Shown: piece by piece, positions 45,411-57,185 of the stretch
How positions within the stretch are numbered: the first letter of the stretch is position 1
Layout of the letters: each line of letters opens with the position of its first letter
DNA from: Rutpela maculata
Taxonomy: Eukaryota; Arthropoda; Insecta; Coleoptera; Cerambycidae
Direction of reading: 5' to 3'
Assembly (NCBI GenBank): GCA_936432065.2
Contig: OW386285.2
Location: 262,578,317 to 262,642,316, forward strand
DNA: 64,000 nt
Notes under the pieces: generated by a model
Databases searched by the model: none
Told to the model about the DNA's origin: nothing
What the model saw: only the letters and a program-made list of their open reading frames with translations
Translations under genes and position numbers: made by a program

Positions 45411-46302
45411 CTCCCATCAACAGGAAAATAGGGATTTACAAGTGATATTCTTAGAGAAACGGCGCGCGGCGTTCTTTTCGTGCCGAATATTTAGACTCAT
45501 ATTTAATTATCTCTTGTTAATTACTTGCTATTAATCTGCAATGTAACAGTTTGATTTAATGTTTCCAATTGGATGAGCAGTTAACTACAAAAAGAGATAA
45601 GAATTATTATAATTTTGTACTACCCTCCCATGCCGACTCTGCATTTTACGTCAATGTCATCCAAAATACGGGCTCTGCCCATAACTAACTCTTCACACTC
45701 TAATAATAAGGTCGAATGCTTGGAATTGCATATGAACTTACATTTTACACAATCCATCAAGGCATAGTTAGGAAGTATATACTAATTCATAAGAGTGATT
45801 GATGTATGTTAATTTGGCATCTTCTTAACGAAGCTTGACATCTCGCAGATTGACGTTTAATTCGCAGTCTGAAGGTATTAAAGATATTGCCGGATGCGCC
45901 AGGTATAGTCGACTGTTTATAGAGCCTGTCTAGAAATATAAAAAAGTCGATAGCTAATTCTACTATATATAGGCTCTTCGAAGATAGTACCCAAAATAAG
46001 GATTTTATTAATTATTTTTAAATCTGGGATTAGAGGATTAGAGGTGTTAAATTTGGTACCTAAAGTAAATTTGACACAAGAAATTATTTGGCGACGATAA
46101 AAAGTAGGAACAACGATCTATGGCGTGCGAAACGATGTGGTATCCGATAAATATGCGCGTATATTTTGTGTTAGGTTTTTCCAATTCATAACTTTAGAAT
46201 AACAGTCGTCAGGTAAATTAACATCGTTTTAAATCGTACAAAAGATTTTTACTGTTAGAATCAGTTCACTCTACATGCCTCTTTTAGACATACTATTACT
46301 TC
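45411..46302. other. No gene supported
   Basis: Holds the right end of an inverted pair at about 45640-45690 (see Findings). Otherwise AT-rich without structure. Confidence 0.35.
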
Positions 46303-46845
46303 ACATCCAGTGGAAGTATAGTAACGACAAAAAAAAATTTTTTAAATTTTTATTGTTCAAATAGGCTTAGAATGTCATGAAACGTCGAGATTTCAAGTTT
46401 GAGCGAAAAAAAATTTCTGTCTGTCTGTCGGTCGGTCTGTCTGTCGGTCTGTCTGTCTGTCGGTCTGTCTGTCGGTCTGTCGGTCTGTCGGTCTGTAACT
46501 TTTTTTGTGCGCACGTTTACTCTGGAACCGTTGGAGATATTGACTTAAAATTTGGTACACATATGTACTTTAACGAGATCTAGAACTAGATTATATTTTC
46601 ATCTTGTTCCGTCGAAGGGTTGGGGGGTAAATTGGGGTAAATTAGGAGTAAATCAAGCAGGTAAGAGTTCATAAAATTGATATTTAGTATAGACAAGAAA
46701 AGCTAAGGTCTCAAAAAAAATTTTGGCATTAGCCACCCCCATTACCACCCCCACCCCATTATTAAAGGGGATGAAAAAAAATGTGATTTAGTATGTGTAC
46801 AAGAACCAGAAACCTCAAAATATTTTTTTACTTTATCCACAGTGG
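46303..46845 (+). repeat. GTCT-rich dispersed repeat, copy B
   Basis: Collinear with 36926-37500 from ACATCCAGTGGAAGTATAGT to TTACCACCCCCACCCC, then GTACAAGAACCAGAAACCTC. The internal tetranucleotide (GTCT/GTCG)n is expanded at 46418-46498 compared with copies A and C, and the 68-codon frame over it is a repeat artefact. Confidence 0.85.
46418..46498 (+). repeat. (GTCT/GTCG)n microsatellite
   Basis: About twenty CTGT/CGGT tetranucleotides inside the dispersed repeat. Copies A and C have only four to six, so this is a local expansion. Confidence 0.9.
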
Positions 46846-49089
46846 AATTTCCGTATCAATTTCCATAATCAATTGAAAAAAAAATCTTGTCCATTAATTA
46901 ATAATTCCAACGTTTGTTTGCTATGTGCCCATATCCTTTGTCCACGCATAAGAAGAGAAGGGCTGAACAGACTACAATGAAACTTTTTGCAAGAGCTTAT
47001 CGCAAATTAAGTTTTAGATTTTCTGAAATTACTAAATTTACTAATTGTTACAAAGAAAGTAACTATACGATTTGTTAAAATTTCTCTATATTAATGTAAC
47101 GTATTTCATTATTTGTTTCTTTATTTGTAGTCACCTACTCCCTGTCATATCATATTCCAAAAGTTAGGCGGTTGAGTATCGGTACAAATTGAATGCTAAA
47201 ACGGTTTGCTTTCCCCATTTAATGCAAAAACGAGCGTACAGATTTTCTCACAATACTTCCCTTTTCTATATAATAGATAAGTAACTAAAATACCACTAAA
47301 AAGGTTGTAGCAAGTAAGATTGTATGCCTCAAAAAAACATAAAAAAAGGATCAATTTCGGCGTTGAAAGAAAAGCTAATAGAACAAAGAAAAGTGATATT
47401 TATCAGTCAAGCTTAATCGAGATAACCACACAATTATCAAATTTTGGTATATACTAAGTATCTAGTGCACATAACATTGGCGCTTCAACAACATCAACAT
47501 CCCGCTTTTTATAACAAACTGTACCTATATTCTACGTTGTCTTTTACATGAGATATGAACGTAATTCATTTACTACATTATTAGTACTTCAGCTCTTTGT
47601 ATACCTAATGCATTTTATGTCTTACCAATAACAACATTGTTGTAGGGCCAGGTTATTGTGACTGAATAAAAACCGATTTCGTCACCACACGTGTCACATT
47701 CGAACTAGCAGGAGATCTGTTACACTGTTCTTCATTCGCTCCCTTCATCTTCTTTTGTATTTTTGCATTTTTGCGTGGGAAAATAGGTATATCCATTTAT
47801 TACAAGACTAATTAATGAATAATTACTCATTTGTATACATCGAGTAAATAATGTATCAGTCATTACATTATCAAAGTAAAAAATATTTTTTATTGCATTT
47901 AGCGATCAATATGGTGGAGAATATTTTTTATAGGATTTTACAAACAGCAGAAAGAATAATGTATGAAAAATCAAAAGAAAATCTGCCTAATAAAATATTA
48001 ATTTTAAATCTTAGCTTGTCGTTGCTAGGTAATAAGAAGAACATTGCTGAATTACCCAAAATGCGCGTCCATAACTAAAAAACTTGAAATATTTTTAATG
48101 TAGCGGATATTATTAAAGATTTAAGTTTCCAAGGTAAATTAAGCCATTTTATAACATAAATTATATCGTTTTTCATAGAGTAGATTTTATCGTTTCTACG
48201 TTAATTTGTGTGAATTTTTTATTTTCCATGTTAAGATTAGGATTTAGCAGTATGAGAATGGAGTAGTTTAATGACCATTATACTATATATTAATAGGTTA
48301 TCTACATTTTTTATTGAAAATTTTGCTTCATCAGATATAAGTTTAACGAATACCAAACGGCATTAAACATTACCAAAGTAATGCCTTTATTGACACAGTT
48401 GGCTTAGGAAAACGGGTAAAAAGGAATTATTGGAAACGAATAGAAGTGTTTATCGAATAAAAGAAAATTAAAGCAGAAAGCTTATATTCAACTCGACAGA
48501 GATGTCCGTGTTTTGACTAGCTCGGAGAATTTTAATCTCTTGAGATTTCTGTTTCTTAAAACAAAAGGAAGAAACAGAAAAATAAGAATCCATTAAACAT
48601 CCTATGCAAAAATTGAATGACATCTACACAGACGTTTTATGCGTAACTCTGAGAACTGCAAAGTAATTAATCAACTTTCTAGTTAACCTATAACCCGGTA
48701 AGATAGCCTAAGTTTAATTTTCTGAAACATTTTCATTTCGAACTTTATAATAGTTTATTTTTATTCATATTTAAAAGCGAGTAAGGAGACTATAGATCAA
48801 TGGATAGTAGAGGGCAATACGCCAAATGAATAGAGATCTTCCTAATAAACGAATTTTAGGTAAATAAATTATTTGGCAATCCTGTAGTATTCATTTACTT
48901 ATAAGAAAAACGTCAAAAACTTCAGCCAATTTGCCAAAAACAGCTTATTACTAATCATCATTTTAATACCATGATGTTTTAGTAGATGGAGTCACCTTGT
49001 TACAATTTAACATCTCACATACCACACCTCAATCGTAGTATCTTTATCCGTAATTCCATTCCTATATTTAGAATACTTCTGAACCACAC
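46846..49089. other. AT-rich stretch, no gene supported
   Basis: About 2.2 kb with only short open frames (longest 75 codons at 47851-48078, no recognisable motif). I see no repeat shared with the rest of the window. Confidence 0.4.
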
Positions 49090-49655
49090 TTAAGGGTAGG
49101 ATTTTGCAGAGTGAGAGGGAAATATGCATTTATTATAAATATTTAAAAAATCATAAATGATACAACCTTTAAAATAGTTTCAAGAACTTCCAATTGCTCC
49201 AAGGAATACAACCATGTAGTTTTACTTGGACATCCAGTGGAAGTATAGTAACGTAAAAAAAAATTTTGAAAATATTTATTGTTCAAATAGGCTTAGAATG
49301 TCATAAAACGTCGAGATTTTAAGTTTAAGCAAAACAAAATTTCTCTCTGTCGGTCGGTCTGCCTGTCTAATTTTTTTTGTGCTCACGTTTACTCTGGAAC
49401 CATTTAAATTATTGACTTAAAATTTGGTACACGTATGTATTTTAACGAGATCTGGAACTAGATTATATTTTGATTTTATTTCATTGAAGACTTGGGGGGT
49501 AAATGGGGGTAAATAGGTAAATCAAGCAATAAGAGTCCGTAAAATTGGTATTTAGTATATATAAAAGAGGTAAGGCTTCAAAAAATTTTTTGGCCTAGCG
49601 GAAATAAATCGAAAATAAACGCATATTTCCCTCTAACTCTGCAAAATCCTTAACG
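49090..49655. mobile_element. Inverted-repeat element carrying GTCT-rich repeat copy C
   Basis: TTAAGGGTAGGATTTTGCAG (49090) with AGTGAGAGGGAAATATGCAT pairs with the reverse complement of 49603-49655 (GCGTTAAGGATTTTGCAGAG, TTAGAGGGAAATATGCGTTT). The pair brackets copy C of the dispersed repeat. Confidence 0.65.
49232..49600 (+). repeat. GTCT-rich dispersed repeat, copy C
   Basis: Starts ACATCCAGTGGAAGTATAGT. Shares AAAACGTCGAGATTTTAAGT, CTGTCGGTCGGTCTGCCTGT and ATTTTAACGAGATCTGGAAC with copies A and B, but ends earlier (before the CCACCCCC block). Confidence 0.75.
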
Positions 49656-50037
49656 CACAAAAATAATATATCTATTACAGCTAGGTGGATTAAATTAAAA
49701 GTGTTTTTGTTTTTGTTGAAAATATGTTACCTATCGTACAAAAATTACAAGACAAATTACTTACAGACTTTAGCAATTTATATTTATGTATGTATGTATG
49801 TATGTGTGCATATAAACACCCTCGTAAACACCTCTTCTATTATTCTTCGTTCGTCTGGATTCTATTTACACTTTTATACTTTTCGCAAATACGGAATCAA
49901 GGAGTATATTGCATATGATTGGCATATTTTTGAAACCTTAAATATTATATTGAAAAAAAATTCATATCATTATGTTACAATCACCGAAATCTGAACTTTC
50001 AAAATGTCTGCCTGTACGTCCGTCGCGTCTATATAGA
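49656..50037. other. Spacer with (TATG)n
   Basis: A TATG run at about 49788-49806. The 97- and 64-codon frames over it have no recognisable motif. Confidence 0.4.
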
Positions 50038-50952
50038 CCAGGCAAATCTCAGTGCAAAATGGGTTTGGCGTGAACTATTTGGGGACAGTTATTTGTTTAT
50101 TGCAATGGATAGCTCTATTAATGTAGGATAAGTACATAAAGTCGCAAAAAATTCCGACGTGAGCTAAAGCCGCCATTTAGAAAAAATGACCGCCAGAGAC
50201 ATTTTCTTTAAAATCATATATCTTAGTAACCGTTGCTCCGATTTTAGATTTCTTTTTTTTGTTCCATTGCTCACTTCACATTTTACAGAAAGTATGATTA
50301 CATATTTTACGATAAATTAAACGATAAACTTAGGAAATTTAAAAATAATTTAAATATTACGGAAATTTAAACTTTTGTAAACTCGAGTCGTTTGTACTGA
50401 AATTTCTAGTCAATTTTTTAAAAAATAATTTTAATGAAAGTTCTAGAGCACACAATTATCTTTCATCTGGTTTTTGGCCGATGATATTAACTCAAATATT
50501 AACGGAGTAATAGTTATTTATATATAAAATTGTAATCATTTTTAATAATGTACATTAAGGTATAAAGGGCGACCAGTCAGTGTTCTCTAGGAAGATTGTG
50601 CAAAACGGCTAACTTTATAAAAAAACTTTCTTAACAAAACTTTCAATGTTTCGTCTCTACTACAACTTACAATTATTTTCAATTATACAAGGTGTCACAA
50701 AAACGAGCCACACAAGAAAGTATAATTTTTTTAAATAGAACAGCCTGCATTTCCTTATCGCCAGTTAAGCCTCCAAGGGCCCTGTATTACACTAAAATAT
50801 TTTGCGAAGTTATTTTTTTCTGTTTTTTTGGGCAGTTTACAAACATTTTTGACTGGCATATCTACGCGATTTATTAATCGTTATTTCTAAAAATGTAGGA
50901 TGTTTTTTGATAATGATGTATTTACTAAAAAACATTTTTGAAATAAATCTTT

Positions 50953-52801
50953 AGTATATCGGGTGTCCAAAATATTTGCGTACATTTCTTGATATTTAAT
51001 TATTATTTTTCGCATTTTTTTTTAAATGGAATGCCTAGGTATACTTTTTTTACATGAATGAATAAAACATACAATTCCTCACATTTTAATATCTCTTTAT
51101 TTTTATTTCAAACGTTTTTTGAGATATGATTATATGAAATAATTTTTGCGTGAATTAAGGTGCTCTTTATTTTAGCATTAAAATCTATATTTTGTTTTAG
51201 ATTTTTTTCAATTTTTTTAAATGGAATGCCTATAATTTTTTTAAGTGGATGAGTAACCCTTATAATTTCTCATATTTTGATATCGTACACTTTCTTTTAT
51301 GAACAGTTCTTGAGCAATCATTTTTTTTTTCACGATATTGAAACTAACCTAACAACTGCACAAAATGTCCACCATTTTGATTCAGGTAACACTGAGGTCT
51401 CTTGATAAGTGAGCGCCGTACACAGTGTAACATATCAACATTTATACGATTGAAACACCGACGAATCCTTTCCATCATATCTTCTCGAGTCGTTGGTTTT
51501 ACTTTATAAACGTCTGACTTCACAAATCCCCAAAGAAAAAACCCACTGAAGTCAGGTCGAGTGACTTAGGCGGCCATGTAATGAGACCTAACATAATTTA
51601 ATAAAATAATAAATTAGTTATTATTTAACAGTTTATTAAAATATTGGACCTCCTCTTCCTATCCACCTTTTAGGAAACTGATTACTAATGGCTTGACGAA
51701 CATTTCTACTAAAAGTTGTAATCACATATTATTTGTAATGTAATCAGGAATATGCTCGATTATTTGTGGAAACGTATTTTGCGTAAAATCTAAGAAGACT
51801 GCTCCATTCACATTTCCCCCAAAAAAGCGAGGATGAATAACATAATCATGTACAGTTCCTTCCCTTACATTTAAACTCTGGTTCTGATTTTTCTGTTCAA
51901 CATGAGGGTTTTCTCTGGCATAATAATGGAAATTGTGCCTATTCACAAATACGTTACGATGAAACGTTGATTCATCCGTGAACAATACAAATTTGAAAAA
52001 TTCTTAATTTTCTCCAATTTGGTTGTGAGCCCACTGGCAAAAATTTAATCTACGATTTAAATCCACATCCCAAAGCTCTTGATGCAGCTGAACTCGATAG
52101 GGGTGAAACATATTTTTACAAAGACATAGGGAAACACTAGATTCACAGACCTCTAAATCCCTACTTAACTACCGAACACTTGCCGTAGGATTTTCGATTA
52201 CCGCTAAAGTTATAACCAGCTCATTTTCTTCATTACAATACATTTCGTCGTCTCGCCTTCTTTTCATATGCAAAATTTCCAGTACGATCAAAACGTTCTT
52301 TCAAATTTTCTAGAGACCTCACATCAGGACATCTTCTATAGGGATATTTTTGATCATACATTCTTGATGCCAATAAACAATTTCCATCATATTTACCAAT
52401 AACATAACATTTACCATAGATATTAAATCTTATTGACAATAATTATAATTCGTATTTTTAAATATTAACAGTATTAATTCAACTTAATCACGATAATCTT
52501 AAACACATTAGAGAAATGTCGTAGAATAGAGTGAAAAACAAGCGCAAAACAAAAGACCAAAGCCATACTAGATTTTAATGCTAAAATAAAAAGCACCTCA
52601 ATTTACGCAAAACTTATTTGAAATAATCATATCTCAAAAACGGTTTGAAATAAAAATTAAGTGTATAATATTAGAATGTGGGAAATTTTATGCTTTATTC
52701 ATCCATGTAAAAAAATATAGGCATTCCATTTAAAAAATTTGAGAAAAATAATAATTAAATAACAAGAAATGTAAACAAATATTTTCGACACCAGGTATAC
52801 T
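50953..52801 (-). mobile_element. Innermost mariner-like element with transposase relic
   Basis: Imperfect inverted ends TAGTATATCGGGTGTCCAAA and TAGTATACCTGGTGTCGAAA (reverse complement), then AATATTTG.GTACATTTCTTG and ATGGAATGCCTA. About 1.85 kb, the right size for a mariner-like element whose coding region runs on the minus strand. Confidence 0.8.
51344..52439 (-). pseudogene. Mariner-like transposase, nearly full length but broken
   Basis: This enzyme would cut and move the surrounding element. In order from 52439: YVIGKYDGNCLLASRMYDQK and CPDVRSLENLKERFDRTGNF (N-terminal helix-turn-helix domain of the kind called DUF4817); ELVITLAVIENPTASVR and LSRDLEVCESSVS; MFHPYRVQLHQELWDVDLNR and FCQWAHNQIGEN; LFTDESTFHRNVFVNRHNF (first catalytic Asp) and HYYARENPH; FSRNVRQAISNQFPKRWIGR; WPPKSLDLTS (region of the third catalytic residue) and GFVKSDVYKVKPTTREDMME; ending GGHFVQLL at TAG 51344-51346. 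The expected Q-D-G-A-P-P-H segment holding the second Asp is not visible, an AT-rich stretch of about 45 bp interrupts near 51590-51640, and several stops and frameshifts occur. Same family as 27120-28005 but better preserved. Confidence 0.85.
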
Positions 52802-53541
52802 AATAATTTATTTCAATGTTTTTCAGTAAATGCATCATTATCGAATAACACTCTACATTTTTAGAAAAAACAATTAATAAATCGCGGAGATATCGTAGTC
52901 AAAAAAATGTTTGTAATTTGCCAAAAGAACAGGAAAAAAATTGTAACTTGGCAACGCTGCATTCGATTGGCAAAAAATTTCAGGGTGTAATTCAGGACCC
53001 TTAGACGCTTAACTGGCGCCAAAAAATTAAAGAGTATTCCATTAAAAAAATTATACATTCTTATGTAACTCCTTTTTGTGACACCTTGTATAATTGAAAA
53101 TAATTTCACCTTATAGTAGAGATGAAACATTGAAAGTTTTGTTAAAAAAGTTTTTTTATAAAGTTACCCGTTTTTGCACAATCTTCCGAGGAAGCACTAA
53201 CTACACATCTTGTATATTTCCAAGAACTCAAGTCTTATTTTCTTCAGTTATCTTCTATTTTATGCCCAAAGATGTAATAACACTTTCGATTGTACATAAA
53301 AAGGGGAAGAGAACAAAAAAAAAGAAATCTAAAATCGGAGCACTGGTTACTCAGATATGTCCTGCTAAAAGAAACGGTTCTGGCGGTCATTTTTTCTAAA
53401 TGGTGGCATTAGCTCACATTGGGATTTTTCGGAACTTTTATATCCTCATTATACATGAATAGAGCTATCCATTTCGATAAAGAAATAGCTGTCCCCAGAT
53501 AGTTCATACTCAAAACTGGATTTGCCTGCACTAATAGTGAG

Positions 53542-53796
53542 TACTATAATTTAAAATGGCTAGTTGTATTAAAACTTGCACAATACGTTAGTCTAAGTTA
53601 GAGGAATAATCTTATTTGTTTTTGACAAAAATCCATCAGTAAATGTAAAAAGTATGAAATATTTTAAGAAAAAAATACACATAAAAGTGTTGAAACATTT
53701 GATAAGATTCTCCATACGTAAAAGTACTGCACAGTATATTAAAGGACATTTAGCGTATGAGACTGGCATCATCGACTAAAATTGCTAATCTTCTAA
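53542..53796. other. Spacer, nothing seen
   Basis: AT-rich without recognisable feature. Confidence 0.3.
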
Positions 53797-53932
53797 TCTA
53801 ATATATAAAAATCTCGTGTCACAATGTTTGTTATCGAACTCCTCCGAAACGGCTTGACCGATTTTTATGAAATTTTTGGTGTATATTTGGTAAGTCTGAG
53901 AATGGGAAAACAACGTTTGCTGGGTCAGCTAG
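53797..53932 (+). mobile_element. Short non-autonomous Helitron-like element
   Basis: Begins TCTAATATATAAAAATCTCG and ends GGGTCAGCTAG, inserted between A (53796) and T (53933), as Helitrons do (5' TC, 3' CTRR, A/T target). The inner phrase CTCCGAAACGGCTTGACCGA with ATTTTTATGAAATTTTTGG is characteristic of many insect Helitron ends. No Rep/helicase. Only 136 bp, so probably a minimal derivative. Confidence 0.7.
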
Positions 53933-54322
53933 TATTGCATAAAAAATTTACTTCAAGAAACTGCGAGGTGCATTTTATAAAACGCTCGACCATAATATAT
54001 TAAATATTCAATGTTCTAATCGTGAAGAAATCACCCTCCGAAATTTCTTCGTCTTTACACGTTTCAGACTAAGCAGATTACGAAAATTGAAGTCTTTTAA
54101 TGCCATCTGCCTGCCTGTCTGGTATCTCTACAAAACTACTTGGTAGTTGATGCTATTGCCAGCGAAGCAATGGGATATATTTCCGGTGAAAAATATACAG
54201 AGTGCGGTATGTGTACAAACAAAACATTTATTGAATTTAAGACACACTGAATATGTTATTAAATAAGTGCTTTGCCTAGTGAGTGATAATTTTTTACAGT
54301 TTTCTTTTAAAGTTAGTTTTAG
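53933..54322. other. Spacer, no gene
   Basis: Nothing recognised apart from a moderately mixed-composition segment at 54050-54180. Confidence 0.3.
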
Positions 54323-54555
54323 GTCCGTGTGGATACATTTTTAATTTAATTTTAGTTTTTAAGTCTGCCTGTGACAGACAGGAGTACTAACTCATAAGAC
54401 ATCCGTGGTTAAGCCAAACCGGACCTGCCTCGCCCAGCCCTGCAATCACCACGGCACTCAGCGCCGTGGTTGTCTGGCTGGCTCCGGGACAGGTTCCGGC
54501 GAGGCGCATAAATGTATATAAAATCTTTAATAAATTGTTATTGTTGTTGTTGTTG
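54323..54555 (+). mobile_element. LINE 3' UTR with (TTG)n tail
   Basis: Same family as 4808-5025 in the opposite orientation: GTCCGTGTGGATACATT, AAGCCAAACCGGACCTGCCT, the hairpin CACGGCACTCAGCGCCGTGG, TCTGGCTGGCTCCGGGAC, and a tail ending TTATTGTTGTTGTTGTTG. No coding sequence. The intact tail shows the insertion end is preserved here. Confidence 0.75.
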
Positions 54556-55638
54556 AATATTTCTTCAAAACGCTGGGTAGTTTTATTTACACTTAATCAT
54601 CCACTTGATATAATTTTTCAAATACCTGTTTTGCTAACTTATCCCAAAAGTAATTAAAATAATGTTAAAAATAAACTATTTTTAATTAGAGGATTCTATT
54701 TTAAATAACTAAACTAAACTAAATACAGCCAATTATTCAGGTTTTGAAAATAATGTTCAAATTATACACATTTATGTTTAGTACCATCTTTAACAACACC
54801 TTGTGGATGGTACTAAACATGTTCAAATTTAATTTTGTAATGCTCACAGTAAGTAATGTAAAATATTTAAATATCGATAGTTTCCAAGATGTGCCAAAAA
54901 AGAGAATAACATAAGTATGCGCGATGTAAGATCAAATTTTCATTCTGCATTCATTTGTTATCATTAATTTCTTTTTCCAGCGTTTTACTTATACTAAAAA
55001 CATATCACGTCAAGGAAGAATAATACCAAATAAATCGATTTCACAAATTGACTTGCTTTTTTAAAATTTGGATCACGCCCAAAAGATCTGACTTGTGAAC
55101 GTATTTTGTTATTTATTATGTCCGCGGTGACAAATTGAGACAATGATTGACGCATCCTCCAAAATATTATATTCGACATCATCTAGTAGATGAAACAGGT
55201 TTAAAATGTTCCAAAGCAAATACCCCACGTTCAAATAATTGAAAGTGAGACGTAGGCAATAATATAAAGTATTGCGAATGTAAAGAAAATCTGACCATTT
55301 ATAAAAATATGAAGAATCTGTGATTTGGAAAATATAACATGAAATATATTCAAGGACCTCTAGAAAAATATGCTGCGTAACAGTTATTTAGGTAACCAGC
55401 TATGAAAAGACTAATTTCATTTGAAGAATATATTTGCCGAAACGAGCGAACGAAGCGAACGAGTTTTGCAGATTAAATGAGTCAAATAAGATTACCCTTT
55501 TCGTAACCAGGTACAAACTTTTATCCAATCCCGCTTTAAAATAGAAAAGAAATGGCAATTTATTTTGAATACTATTTTACGGTTTGAAACATAGCTACGC
55601 TTGTAGCCGTACTAAAAAATTCTGTGTTTATTACCTAA
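54556..55638. other. No gene supported
   Basis: Contains GCCGAAACGAGCGAACGAAG at about 55437, reminiscent of the CGAG-rich hairpin cores at 10.5 and 18.7 kb but unpaired. Also ATGGTACTAAACAT...ATGTTTAGTACCAT arms at about 54775-54820, a small hairpin. Confidence 0.4.
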
Positions 55639-57185
55639 GGTGGTCTGTCCGGCGGACTAGACCAGTGTATCCGTATGTATTTGGACCCGCTGAAACCGAA
55701 TCCGAAGTCAGATTGTCAGAGTGGCTCGTTTTTCACCCCTAACCACAAGAAACACCCCCAATACAAAAAGAAAGTGGACTGTCCGGCAGACTATACTAGT
55801 GTATCCTAATGTATTTTGACCTGCTGAATCCGGATTCGAAGTTTGAATTGACAGATTGGCTCGTTTTTCACTCCCAACCCCGCAAAACACACCCCACCCA
55901 AAAAATGATCTGTCCAGCGGACCATACTAGTGTATCATGTATTTAAATCCGATGAAACCGAATCCGTAGTGAGAATTGTAAGATTGGTTCGTTTTTCACC
56001 TCTAACCCCAAAAAACACCCCCAAAGTAAAAAGAAAGTGGTCTGTCCGGCAGACTATACCAATGTATCCTTATGTATTTTGACCTGCTGAATCCGTATTC
56101 GAAGTTAGAATTGACAGATTGGCTCGTTTTTCACCCCCAACCCCGAAAAACACTCCCCCCCCAAAAAAAAAAAAATTATCTGCCCGGCGGACTATATCAG
56201 TGTATCCTTATGTATTTAAATCCGCTGAAACCGAATCCGAAGTCAGAATTGTAAGATTGGCTCGTTTTTCACCACTAACCCCAAAAAACACCCCCAAAAC
56301 AAAAAAGAAAGTGGTTTGTCCGGCGGACCATACCAGTGTATCTTTACATAAAGATATATTGGTATGGTCCGCCGGGCAGACCATTTTGTGGGGAGGGGTG
56401 TTTTTTGGGGGTTAGGGGTGAAAACGAGCCAATCTGACAATTCTAACTTTGGATTCGGTTTCAGGGAGTCCAAATATATAAGGATACACTGGTATGGTCT
56501 GCCAGACAGACCACTTTTTTGTTTTAGGGTTGTTTTTTTGAGGTGAGGTGTGAAATACGAGCAAATCTAACAATTCCGACTTCGAATTCGGATACAGGAG
56601 GTCAAATTACATAAGGATCCACTGGTATAATCTGCCGGATAGACCACTTTGTTTTTGTTTTGGGGATGTTTTTTGGGGCTGGGGGTGAAAGACGAGCCAA
56701 TCTAACAATTCTGAATTCGGATTCGCTTTCAGCAGGTCCAAATACATAAGAATACACTGGTCTGGTTCGCCGGACAAACCACTTTTTTTTTTGTTTTGGG
56801 GGTGTTTTTTGGGGTTAGTAGTGAAAAACGAGCCAATCTTACAATTCTGACTTCGGATTCGGTTTCAGCGGGTCCAAGTACATACGGATATACTGGTATA
56901 GTTCGCCGGACAGACCACTTTGTTTTTGTTTTAGGGGTGTTTTTTTGGGGTTGGGGGTGAAAAGCGAGCCAATCTGACAATTCTGACTTCGGATTCGGTT
57001 TCATCAGGTCCAAATTAATAAGAATATACTGGTCTGGTCCGCTGGACAGACCATTTTTTTGGGGGGATGTTTTTTTGGGGTTTAGGGGTAAAAAGCGAGC
57101 TAATCTAACAATTCTGACTTCGGATTCGGTTTCAGCGTGTCCAAGTACGTACGGATACACTGGTCTAGTTCGCCGGACAGACCAC
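55639..57185. repeat. Palindromic satellite array, about 133-bp monomers
   Basis: Six direct monomers start near 55639, 55774, 55906, 56038, 56176 and 56311. Then the orientation flips at about 56345 and six to seven inverted monomers run to 57185 (landmarks CGGACAGACCAC near 56503, 56634, 56770, 56906, 57040, 57170). Monomer landmarks: GTGGTCTGTCCGGCGGAC, CAGTGTATCCTTATGTATTT, CGCTGAAACCGAATCCGAAG, AGATTGGCTCGTTTTTCACC and CCAAAAAACACCCCCAAAAC. In the left arm two subtypes alternate (CGCTGAAACCG versus CTGCTGAATCCG), a dimeric higher-order pattern. The first and last monomers are especially alike. Frames through the array are repeat artefacts. Confidence 0.9.

Larger units (their letters stand above)
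50688..53088. mobile_element. Middle mariner-like element, TA duplication
   Basis: Ends CAAGGTGTCACAAAAA on both sides, flanked by TA (50686-50687, 53089-53090). Arms of about 260 bp (50688-50950, 52803-53088) share CGCCAGTTAAGC.TC.AAGGG, TTTACAAACATTTTT and CGCGATTTATTAAT. Its own centre is occupied by the innermost element. Confidence 0.85.
50038..53541. mobile_element. Outer foldback of a three-level nest
   Basis: Arms 50038-50687 and 53091-53541 are inverted copies: CAGGCAAATC, GAACTAT.TGGGGACAG, AATGGATAGCTCTAT, ATGACCGCCAGA, AATCGGAGCAA-like, and TTTCAATGTTTC.TCTCTACTA. The next element is inserted at a TA close to its centre. No own transposase. Confidence 0.8.

Noticed and set aside
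46377..46583. 68-codon frame with SVGLSVCRSV repeats
   Set aside because: Translation of the GTCT/GTCG microsatellite.
55708..57160. Frames of 60-143 codons on both strands
   Set aside because: They trace the satellite monomers (NPKKT, SEVRIV repeats) and change strand with the array orientation.
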